Shown here in pieces: positions 55,789-64,000 of a DNA stretch of 64,000 nucleotides. Where the stretch lies: positions 2,542,001 to 2,606,000 of the forward strand of contig CP099420.1 in the NCBI GenBank assembly GCA_024114885.1, written 5' to 3'. The notes under the pieces are model-generated. The model ran no database searches. It saw only the letters and a list, made by a program, of their open reading frames with translations, and was not told the DNA's origin. The position numbers and the translations under genes were made by a program. The number at the start of each line of letters is the position of its first letter. The first letter of the stretch is position 1. Source of the DNA: Septoria linicola (Eukaryota > Ascomycota > Dothideomycetes > Mycosphaerellales > Mycosphaerellaceae).

Positions 55789-58328
55789 TCAGGCCATTCC
55801 GTCTATCGCTGCATCGCCGAATCTCTTACTGTACAAGCCTAGTGCTTTGACAGGGAAATAGTGCTTGTAGCATGGGTAAGATACGTTAAGCAAGTTAGCA
55901 ATAGTCACGGATCGTGGGTTCCAAAATAGTCACTTACTCATGCTACAGCGAAAGGTTAGCGACGCCACGCTGTAGGACACTGAGATGGAAATACTTACCA
56001 GCTCTTGTTGAATACTCCCTCAATACCTTCCTGCAACCATGCGCCGTCTGGCTGCTGCCTGCGCATCAGAAGCTTGATCGCGCGTTCGATTGGCTCCTGA
56101 TTCGGATACTCAGCCTCTAGCAGAGCGATGATGACCTGTCAACAATCAGTCACACGCCACCAGTAGTGACGCACAATTCCCGGACTCACCCAAGCTGTTT
56201 GTACTACTTGCGACCCATCCGGGTGCCGACACCAGGTGGCAGTCTCACAGCTTCGGTACGACTCGCCCCAACCGCCATCTGGCTCTTGGCGATCGAGAAA
56301 GAATTGACAGGCTCGCCTCACCCGCTCGCTGTTTTCATAGGTCTCGCCCTGTGTCTTCAGACTCTCGATCGCGAACCAGCCTGCATAGGTGAAGCAGATG
56401 CTCCAGCTTCCGTACCAAGATCCATCTGCAGCTTGATTACCTCGAATCCAGTCCACAGCACGAGAAACGAATCTCTTGATCTCCGAGGCGCGATAATCTG
56501 GATAGTGCTTTCGGAAGCGCTCGAGCGCAGTGATACATGCAGTCGTACACTCTGGGTATTGGTACTCGACCATGATGCGTCCAAAGACTTCAGCTGCATT
56601 TAGATATTCCAGTTTGGTGCTGCCTCGCATAGGCTCGTACGAACTGCACGATCCATCACTATTTTGCATGGTGAGTAAGATATCGATTGCCCACTTAATT
56701 CGCTGTTCAGAGAACAAGGCTGGAAACAGTGCTTTTCCTGGATTTTTCGGGTCCGGAGTGTTTTGCAACATCATGATGGCTTTTATCGCCTCGGCGGTGC
56801 AATCAGATACGGTGTAACCTTGGGAACGATTGCTGAAACCCCATGCTCCACGACGTGGATGTCGATAGCATGCTTCTGGAGCTGTTGCTTGCGTAGGAGG
56901 ATCCGAGTAAGCAGGAGAGTCTTCATAGCCGACGACATGATCGATGAATTGCGAGTCTTCGAGGAATTCCAGCCCTTTGAGCAGAAGTTCGTGGTACTCT
57001 GGCTTGGTCCCAAGGCCTGCATCAACGACTGCTTGTATCGCGAACGCGGTGTCCCAATTCTGCACGCCATTGGTGCCATTCATCATCATGCCATCCTTGG
57101 ACACGAAGAGGTAGTCATGTAAGCGCTCTCGGTGCCTCCTCACTGACTTTGCATCTCGACCCTCCTTGATGAAGCAGCAAAGCGTGTTCATTGACGCATT
57201 GACCGGTCCAAGATCGCCATAATCAGTATTCTCGTCTTCCCTTTGCACAAGGAACCATACCCAGTCCTCGGCCCTCTTGATGAGGGCGTCGTATCGAATG
57301 AAAGGTATCCATATCCAGACCAAGAGCCAATTGATAAGATTGAGTACCCACGTCTTGGGGTGGTAGTCATCTCTATCACTGATTGAGTTGCGGTGACTAG
57401 CAAAAGAAACCTCGTCGTGCGGCATTGTGAAGAGCTCCTGTCGCAATTCTCTGATCAAAGAGTCCGACTCAGCTCGAGGATATGTCCACTGCTTCGACCA
57501 GACATAACTCATTGACAGGAATACCATTCGCATGTGGATCCACCATCGCCACGGAGATATAGGAACCCAGTCTGGCAGCAACCATAGCTCGGGTGGAACA
57601 GGATTGACAATCTCCCATTTCATAACACCAAGTACAGAAAGCCAGAACTTTGCCCAATGAGGGCCATATACGGCACCTCCCAGATCGTGGAGACACCGAC
57701 GTGCTTTTTGCATGCGTGGTTCGTCAGCAGGCACACCTAGCAATCGTAAAGTAACGTAGTTCATGGCAGTGCCAAACACAGATGAGTCGCCTTCGATGTG
57801 TAGACCCCAGCCTCCATCGCCACCGTTCTTTGGGCCAATGTTTTGCATGTTGAAGATATATCGCACAATCTCGATTTGCTCAGGTTGTGTCAACGGCATA
57901 TCCGTGACATAACACGTAATGACAAGACCAGGAAGCAGAAACATAGGTCCGCCATACTCGCAGGCCCAATTTCCTGGCTCCAGCTGTAGTTTCGAGAAGA
58001 ACTTGAGTCCATTTTCGGCTGCTTGCAATGGTGTCTTCGCCTTGGGCAAGTCTGGCAGACCCTGGAAAGCTTGTCAGCATTGAGTAAAGCAAACTCAAGG
58101 GTGTGCCCCTACAGTATCCAAGCCTAAGTAATACTTGTCCGCGACAGTCTGCGGCCAGGCTCTCAACTCTTCGTCAGTCTGTAGATAGTGCCACGTTTGA
58201 CGTCCTCTGTCGTCTTTCAGTCGCCATCGTGTATAGTCTGTGCCTGATAATGCAGATTTGATAATGCCATTGGCATTACCATCGGCTTGCTTTGCCGGTT
58301 GGGCTGCGGTCCTGTCTCGAATGGCCAT
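55789..58328 (-). CDS. erg7: Lanosterol synthase (oxidosqualene cyclase) Erg7
   Basis: Exons complement(58113-58328), (56190-58061), (55999-56135), a 5-nt microexon (55938-55942) and (55789-55883); 774 residues. The enzyme folds 2,3-oxidosqualene to lanosterol at the ER/lipid-droplet membrane. The catalytic acid motif DCTAE is at about 492-496. QW repeats occur (PDGGWGES, ADGSWYGSW, PDGAW). Exon 3 reads VIIALLEAEYPNQEP to GIEGVFNKS. Cys-Met-Ile is then made from TG|CATGA|TA, needing the microexon between a good acceptor (ctgtag) and donor (gtaagt). The last exon (SYPCYKHYFPVKALGLYSKRFG) has no AG before it: the bases are CG after a gctaac branch site. Reading through instead gives a stop after NKSCMSK. 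The body of the gene is certain; the 3' end is not. Confidence 0.9.
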
Positions 58329-58588
58329 GGTCGTCTCTACTGTTGTAGTAGCATGGACAAGTAGAAGTCAACGAATGGAGATAGCGACGATGGTCAATTG
58401 ACGAGGCCTCGTACGATATTGCTCAGGAGCCACGATTAGTGGCGACCGGCATGCAGGTACAGCCCGAGGCTGCCGTGAGAGCCGATCTGGCGGCACCAAC
58501 CTTATCTATCTTCACGTGCTGTGCTTGGCAAGAAAAAGTGAGAAGATGACGGAGTTCTCGTTTTGGTTGTCAACTACCATCGCAGCCA
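58329..58588. promoter_or_regulatory. Bidirectional promoter, erg7 / yar1
   Basis: 260 bp between divergent starts. No sterol-response element is claimed. Confidence 0.4.
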
Positions 58589-59191
58589 ATGTCCAACATG
58601 CATTCCGCCGCCCCTCCAGCACTTACGCCTGACGAGGTAGACGATCTGCTCTATTTCACACGAGCCAACGAAGTGCCAGACTTGCAGCAGGCGATCACGG
58701 AATTGGCGCAGAAGTACACGTGTACTGCGAAGGAAGTGCTTGAAGCCGCCGTGGACGCAGAGAACGGCAATACAGTGCTACACTTCTGTTCTGCAAATGG
58801 TCTGTCAGACTTGCTCTCAAACTTGCTGTCGCAGTTAGGCGCAGCAGAAGCTTCATCCGCCGGCTTTGTCAATCATGGCAACAAGGAAGGAAATACTCCT
58901 TTGCACTGGGCTGCATACAACGGACATCTGGCAGTGGTGAAGTCGTTGATCGCCGCAGGCGCCGACATGTGGCAGAAGAATGCAGCTGGGCATTTGGCAA
59001 TGTTCGAGGCAGAGCGAGCTGATAAGAACGATGTGGTGCAATACCTGCTCGAGGCTGGCGGGAAAGAGGTCGAGCGGGCAGGAGAGGAGGGACAGCCGTC
59101 GGAGGATGATGTGGTGGAGGTGCAAGAAGGCGAAGCTGGCAGCAGTGCGCAGGCGACAGCAGGAGACGTAGACATGGAGAATGCACCTTGA
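58589..59191 (+). CDS. yar1: Ankyrin-repeat protein Yar1-like (ribosomal protein uS3 chaperone)
   Basis: Single exon, 200 residues, the usual size for Yar1. The N-terminus ALTPDEVDDLLYFTRANEVPDLQQAITELAQKY precedes two or three ankyrin repeats: NGNTVLHFCSANGLSDLLSNLL, EGNTPLHWAAYNGHLAVVKSLIAAGAD and AGHLAMFEAERADKNDVVQYLLEAGG. An acidic C-terminus (EDDVVEVQEGEAG) ends the protein. In yeast, Yar1 binds newly made Rps3 and takes it to the nucleus for 40S assembly. A second in-frame Met three codons in would be an equally good start. Confidence 0.85.
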   Translation: MSNMHSAAPPALTPDEVDDLLYFTRANEVPDLQQAITELAQKYTCTAKEVLEAAVDAENGNTVLHFCSANGLSDLLSNLLSQLGAAEASSAGFVNHGNKEGNTPLHWAAYNGHLAVVKSLIAAGADMWQKNAAGHLAMFEAERADKNDVVQYLLEAGGKEVERAGEEGQPSEDDVVEVQEGEAGSSAQATAGDVDMENAP

Positions 59192-59998
59192 GGGAACTTG
59201 GCAGAGACGACGAACTGGAGATGATCTTCCGTTCTACTGTTTCATAGAGCCTGGACCGTATGCATACAAGGCCATTGCATTCGAAAATTCGGACAAGGAA
59301 GTGCATTCAACGGCGAAGACGGTTGTCCACGCACTTGCAGGACATGACCTGCGGCGCCGTTCCAACCCCGACCAGCCACTGAAAACCTAAGTGGCACTGG
59401 CTTCAAGCACACAGGAGCGCCATCAGAGTTCTATAGCTGATGAGCGCAAGGTGTCTACCACATTCCATTTGCTCGAGAATCTCTGAGCCCAGACAGAAGG
59501 TATGGCACCCTGTGATCAGGCCGGACCAGCACGACGCCCAATTCTATCTGCGGAACTGCGATCGTAGCTTTCTTCGAGTCCGTTTGGCAATGACAGGCTT
59601 TCTGTGCGGGCTGGTCTGCCCCAAAGTCCTTGCTCGACACTGGCAATCGCCTCGAAAATTGCAGCAGAGCTTTCGATGGAGGTTTCGTCCCACGCAGCAG
59701 CGATCGAGCCTGTATGGCTCTTAGCCAGGACTCAAACAATTGTGGAATCAATCAGCACATATCAATCGATCACACAGCAATGATCATTTTGCCCAATGAC
59801 CAAGACATGTCCTTGTGAAGTAATTACCTTGGGACCACGCATGATTTCGTGGTTGAACGCAGTCTGGTATAACACAGCATTCATGATTTGTTCAATCTAC
59901 CTAGAGTGGGTATCGTCTACACAAGCAGCAAACGCCGTCGCTAATCTCACATGCACCTTAATTCATGCCATCGATGCGCAAAGTCTACCTCTTCTCAT
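59192..59998. other. Convergent intergenic (807 bp)
   Basis: 3' regions of yar1 and the MATH/RING gene. No coding signal. Confidence 0.45.
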
Positions 59999-62686
59999 CT
60001 ACGAAGTAGTAACCCGCACGCCATACAATTGCAGCCTCGCCACAACTCGCCTCCGACACATTGGACAGCTGTCCACCTGAGCTGCACAGTCACGGCAAGC
60101 GACGACGTGGCCGCAATCGTAGAACGCTGTGCTGATGGGATTGTCGTAGCAGATCTGGCAAGTGCTCTTATCCTCGTCTGTGACTGTGCCACGAAGAATG
60201 AACTCGCCATGCTTTCTTCCTTCTCGAAAATTGCCTTCGAAGACGTTGCCAGTGGATTTCTCTATGAGCTTGCCTTTGCCATGCATCTGAGAATCTTCCC
60301 AGGTGCCCTCATAGATGTCGCCAGTGGACGACAAGATGATTTTGCCCCATCCATTCTTCTCGCCATCGCGGAACTCTCCGATGTACTCATCGCCATTGAG
60401 CTCAATCAGATGGCCTGTACCGTGATATTCTGTTCCCGACCATTCGCCTTCGTAGAATGGTCGACCGAGCCAATCTCGAATGCCTTTTCCGCTGATCTCG
60501 ATGTTTTCAGGTACTTCGTAATTGGAACTCTCGTCTGTGTCTCGCATGACTATGTCCCCGTCGCCGTCTCTGAGCTCTGGTGGTTCGGGTGTGGCGGCCT
60601 CGACAGTAGCAGTGATGCGTGCCGTCAGCTCAGAAATGCGAGCTGCCGCTTCACCATTCGCGAGAGCAGGTTGGGAGTCGACAATTGGACGATCTGCAAA
60701 ACGATGTTCATCCCACTCATGTACTGCAGAGTTTGGAGGATCTGCGAGAGCGAGTGCATAGGCAGAGCGAAGCTTCTCTGGAAGCCAGCTCTCAACCTGT
60801 ACGTCAGACGGCTGCACTCGCACATCATTGCGCGCATACATCACAGCGCAAGTAACCTCTCCATCTGGATTGTGAAACTCATCGAACGGCGAGTCGTAAC
60901 CGTCACCAGGCGCCCGATCTTGTCCTTCCATCGTTCTGCCACCCGAGTGCTTGTCACGAGCTTGTTTCTCGGTCAGCCTGGTGACGCGACCATCGTGGTA
61001 TGCATACCACCCTTGACGAATGCCGTGTGGGCGGACGTAAGTGTTGTACCGGGACGACTGTAGGTGTCCGCAGTGGGTGACGAAGGCAAAAAGAGTGTAC
61101 TTTTGTCCGGATACCTCGAGGTCATCAGAAACGTCAACTCGATTGGTCACTTTCTTCCACTTGCGCGTCTCTTTGTCATGGTACTGTCTTGTCAGCTCGA
61201 GCGTAAGCAGCTGAGGAGTGCTCAGAGGTGTGGTGTGCTTGTTGACTGCTTCCTGGACCGAAGCATGCGTCTTGGTATCAAGTCGATTGGGGCCACAGGC
61301 AAAATTTCGCTCGGGATGAAACTCGCCCACAAGGCCATTAAACCTGCGTGCGGTCTCGGTGTCCTCTACACTTTCACGCTGCAAGCACTCTCTCAGGCGA
61401 TATAGTGTCTCCATGGCGTCAGTTGGTAGTGTTTCGCCACGTTGACCGAAATGAGGAGATCGCCGTCTCGTGAACATCTTGAACAGGATGTGCTGGAAAT
61501 ATGAGCGGAAGTAGCCATTCATACGCAGACCCTTGACGAACTCGCGGAATGGCGAGAAATGTAGTAGCGGAATAGTGGCGGCAAGATATGACAACGACTG
61601 GGTGAAAGGTCGAAGGCCAGTGATTGCAGTAGTGTCATCAGCGCTCTTCTCGCTGTTGTCCCACAAGCAGCCCGTTGGATCATTCATGACACGGATGTAC
61701 GCGCGGAATGACAACTTGTCGTCGGTCAGTAGAGCCTTGCGCATGCCGTGCTGGCGTAGAGCGATCTGCGGTCGTGGGAATCTGGTGAAGTATTTCCAGC
61801 CAATGTCGGCTGACTTCTTGTGGAATTGAAATGCTTCTGTGCGGTGATTGTATACTCGCGGCTCGGAGGGGTTGTATAGCACTACCGAGAGCTGGGCAGC
61901 CACAGAACGACGCTTCTTGACCTTCGGTTGACAGTCAAGAAACGGCAGTGGTGGTCGCACGAAATCTTCAGTCTCTGCGAAATCGGGTGACTGCATGGTG
62001 ACATTCTCGAGGTAGACTGACGGATATTCGGATCGGCGTCCACGGGGGTAGAACTTGATCTGCCAGTCGTAGCCACCAATGTGGACAACTTGTGAATGCA
62101 TGACCTCCGCAGAGACTGGCTCTTGTGCTGTGCCATTGAAGGACGGTATCTGCCAGTCGATAGTGGCAGTCTCGACGACCGTTATCTCTGGGTCCTTGAC
62201 GTCGGGAAATGTCATTTGATGCCAGTAATCCTCGTCAAGTGCGCTGTGCTCTTCTCGTGCTTCAATGTACTTGAGCTCGTCTTCACATGGCAATTTGTTC
62301 TCGGCGGCGTCCTGCTCCAGTGGTTGCCAATTTCGACTGGTCGATGTGTCACTAGCACCATCGTCGCCGCCATCATGATCACCAGTCTCTTGTTCATTGT
62401 CATCATCTTCACTGTCTGACTGATCTGAATCTGCTCCACCGGCTTGATCGCCATTCGGCACATCGATATGGTTGTTGGCGCCAGGTGGAGGCGGAACTCC
62501 AGCTTCTGCCCACAAATTGGCGAAAGCGTCGTCGTTGACGAGAGGTCCAACTGGATGGGTCGGCGTGGCAAGTTCTGGTGGAAGTGGAAAGCCGTTGTTG
62601 ACGGGCGGCGTATTGGTGGAGAGGTGTGGTAGCGGTGGAGGAGGAGACCGGCGTGCGGACACAGGCCCAGAGTGCTGTTGTTCCAT
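59999..62686 (-). CDS. MATH / degenerate USP-like / MORN / RING protein
   Basis: Single exon, 895 residues from the ATG at 62686 (MEQQHSGPVS). The disordered acidic N-terminus (to about 130) precedes a MATH domain (about 170-345; VHIGGYDWQIKFYPRG, LSFRAYIRVMNDPTGCLWDNS), then a USP-type deubiquitinase domain (about 352-620) beginning TGLRPFTQSLSYLAATIPLLH. The Cys box should read G-L-x-N-x-G-x-x-C-Y; here no Cys is present, and the His box reads SSRYNTYVRP instead of GGHY, so the USP is predicted to be inactive. Four MORN repeats (about 743-835; YEGEWSGTEYHGTGHL, YIGEFRDGEKNGWGK) and a C-terminal C3HC4 RING (CQICYDNPIS...CGHVVACRDC...CPMCRRR) follow. This could be an E3 ligase that uses MATH/USP modules to bind its targets. 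Fungal databases hold MATH-UCH proteins of this kind, but I know of no studied function. Confidence 0.9.
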   Translation of the reverse strand: MEQQHSGPVSARRSPPPPLPHLSTNTPPVNNGFPLPPELATPTHPVGPLVNDDAFANLWAEAGVPPPPGANNHIDVPNGDQAGGADSDQSDSEDDDNEQETGDHDGGDDGASDTSTSRNWQPLEQDAAENKLPCEDELKYIEAREEHSALDEDYWHQMTFPDVKDPEITVVETATIDWQIPSFNGTAQEPVSAEVMHSQVVHIGGYDWQIKFYPRGRRSEYPSVYLENVTMQSPDFAETEDFVRPPLPFLDCQPKVKKRRSVAAQLSVVLYNPSEPRVYNHRTEAFQFHKKSADIGWKYFTRFPRPQIALRQHGMRKALLTDDKLSFRAYIRVMNDPTGCLWDNSEKSADDTTAITGLRPFTQSLSYLAATIPLLHFSPFREFVKGLRMNGYFRSYFQHILFKMFTRRRSPHFGQRGETLPTDAMETLYRLRECLQRESVEDTETARRFNGLVGEFHPERNFACGPNRLDTKTHASVQEAVNKHTTPLSTPQLLTLELTRQYHDKETRKWKKVTNRVDVSDDLEVSGQKYTLFAFVTHCGHLQSSRYNTYVRPHGIRQGWYAYHDGRVTRLTEKQARDKHSGGRTMEGQDRAPGDGYDSPFDEFHNPDGEVTCAVMYARNDVRVQPSDVQVESWLPEKLRSAYALALADPPNSAVHEWDEHRFADRPIVDSQPALANGEAAARISELTARITATVEAATPEPPELRDGDGDIVMRDTDESSNYEVPENIEISGKGIRDWLGRPFYEGEWSGTEYHGTGHLIELNGDEYIGEFRDGEKNGWGKIILSSTGDIYEGTWEDSQMHGKGKLIEKSTGNVFEGNFREGRKHGEFILRGTVTDEDKSTCQICYDNPISTAFYDCGHVVACRDCAAQVDSCPMCRRRVVARLQLYGVRVTTS

Positions 62687-63463
62687 CGTGAAGTCGAGGT
62701 CGATGCGAGGTGAGTGAAGATCAAGTACTGGTAGTGAGATAGTGAGGTAGTGGTCAGGTAGCTTTGGTGACTGCTTTGCAGTTGTAAACAGTGTTTGAAG
62801 TTGGTGGAAGTGGGATGGAAAGAAGTTTGTGGTCTGGTGAAGGCAGAGACGACTGTTTCTCGGATGGCGGGGATCTTTTGACAATTGCTTGCGTACAATA
62901 GCAGCCTCGCTCGCAGCTTTCTATTGTCGCAGCTCTCGCAACTGTCACATGCGAGCTGTATGCCGGCAGATCGCGCCTGTTTCGGTTCAGCGTTGATGCT
63001 TTGGCTGGCTGCGCACGACTCGAAGAAACGTGAACTCGAGGTCGGTGTGGAGAATGCGTTTAGCTGCGTTCTTCAAGAGCTCTGTCGCCAACCTTCACTT
63101 GTCAAAGCGGTATAGCACGCAGGCAGCTGTTGCTGATGGATGGTGCTAAAATGTCAGGGTCCCGCTCGGCAAGTGGGGCAAGCTTTATTTTGGCAGAGTC
63201 CGTGTTCGGCTATTCACCATACAATAGGAAAAGGACAATAGTAGAAGAGAAGGCATTTAGAGCACACTGATACATACCTAGCATGAGCCTCAGAGGCGGC
63301 CCCAGGATGAGCCTCGATGACTGTGCTGGCTAGAGCGGCTCTGTCGAGGCGTGACCACGTCAAAGGTGCAGAGACGCTTATGCACGTCGGCCTGGGGCTC
63401 GCGAAAGGGTGCCTTGCTTAAGCGCGATTTGGCGATGGACTTCGAGGCCGATCACTCGTTGCC
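62687..63463. other. Intergenic upstream of the MATH/RING gene
   Basis: The frame of the MATH protein stays open to 62884, but its extra residues are not conserved-looking. The rest holds the 3' end of deoxyhypusine synthase. Nothing else seen. Confidence 0.45.
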
Positions 63464-64000
63464 TCACGACGGCCTGCTGGCGGCCTCTTCAATCTTGGCA
63501 AAAGTGGCGGCGACAATAAGAGGAAATGCGATTGTGGCCTCTGCATATACCTGCGAACTGTCAGCGAGAGTGTCAACTTCCGGACTGGACATTTTACCTT
63601 CACGCTGGCTGCATCGGCTTTGATCTTGCCCCAGCTGATGGCTTCGTCCGGCCTGGCTCCGGCATCCGATCCGTCGAACTCCTGACCTGTATTGACATAC
63701 ACAGCACTCTCGGCACCATTTCGCATGAGATTGGCATTGGCGATATGGTGCTTCACAACACCACCTCCGAGAATGATCATGCCGGTGCGCTTGGCGCGGA
63801 CTGCCATTGTGTTTATCTTTCGAATATCTTCCACAATGTCAATCCGAAGCTGTTCCGGTGAGGATTTGAACGTGTGGAAGTAGAGCATATCGCCGAGACT
63901 GCCATCTGTGAGAGCAGGGCAGAAGACTGGAATGTCATTCTTGTACGCCCAATAGTACACTGATCGCTCATCATTGATCTCTTTCCCAAGCCGAGCAATG
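63464..64000 (-). CDS. dys1: Deoxyhypusine synthase (3' part; gene runs off the window)
   Basis: Exons complement(63598 to beyond 64000) and complement(63464-63550), intron 47 nt (gtaaaa...cgcag). The visible part begins IARLGKEINDERSVYYWAYKND and continues IPVFCPALTDGSLGDMLYFH. It includes GGGVVKHHIANANLMRNG, where the Lys of VVKHH is the substrate-lysine-bearing active-site residue, and TGQEFDGSDAGARPDEAISWGKI. The last exon supplies VYAEATIAFPLIVAATF, the usual C-terminus. The enzyme joins spermidine-derived aminobutyl to eIF5A lysine, the first step to hypusine. The N-terminal half lies outside the window. Confidence 0.95.

Noticed and set aside
59951..61063. 370-codon plus-strand frame opposite the RING/MORN gene
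   Set aside because: The opposite strand encodes clear MORN repeats and a RING finger in frame; this one shows no domain.

Overview
The window is nuclear DNA of a filamentous ascomycete (Pezizomycotina). Its short GT-AG introns (mostly 47-85 nt), gene density of about one per 2 kb on both strands and many Ascomycota-type proteins (Rtt109, Hap5/HapE, Flx1, Aim25-like scramblase, ERG7) support this. Protein style suggests Dothideomycetes, perhaps the Mycosphaerella/Capnodiales side, but that is an impression. Exons were assembled by hand from reading frames and splice signals.

Layout. 0-18.4 kb: a broken CCCH/RBR ubiquitin-ligase gene (-), the checkpoint mediator Crb2/Rad9 (+), mitoribosomal mL57 (-) divergent from the H3K56 acetyltransferase Rtt109 (+), a Cys/Thr-rich lineage-type protein (-), a secreted-protein gene with several lesions (+) and an unknown acidic-tailed protein (-). 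18.9-30.6 kb: Hsp60 (-), a possible small orphan gene (-), a MYND-finger protein (-), an Flx1-like carrier (+), a Myb/SANT-like protein (-), a complex I NDUFB2-like subunit (-), the CDK9/Bur1 kinase (+) and a frameshifted membrane protein (-). 30.9-45.9 kb: Pex3 (-), a methyltransferase (+), TRAPP subunit Trs33 (+), malate dehydrogenase (-), CCAAT-binding subunit Hap5 (-), glycyl-tRNA synthetase (-) divergent from ribosome factor Rpf1 (+), and tRNA-splicing endonuclease subunit Sen2 (-). 46-64 kb: an Aim25-like scramblase (+), the CCR4-NOT deadenylase Pop2/Caf1 (-) divergent from complex I subunit NDUFB3 (+), a pseudo-exonuclease/RRM/zinc-finger RNA-binding protein (-), lanosterol synthase Erg7 (-) divergent from ankyrin protein Yar1 (+), a MATH/USP-like/MORN/RING protein (-) and the 3' part of deoxyhypusine synthase (-).

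Most genes are single-copy housekeeping genes: mitochondrial biogenesis and respiration (Hsp60, mL57, NDUFB2, NDUFB3, Flx1, scramblase), transcription and RNA (Bur1, Hap5, Pop2, Sen2), ribosome/translation (Rpf1, Yar1, GlyRS, deoxyhypusine synthase), genome maintenance (Crb2, Rtt109), and peroxisome/secretory/sterol functions. I see no operon-like, biosynthetic, mobile-element, CRISPR or RNA-gene structure. The points most worth a second look are a MATH/degenerate-USP/MORN/RING protein, an Eri1-like domain that has lost its catalytic acids, a 5-nt microexon with a non-AG acceptor in ERG7, and two or three genes with multiple disabling lesions among otherwise intact neighbours.
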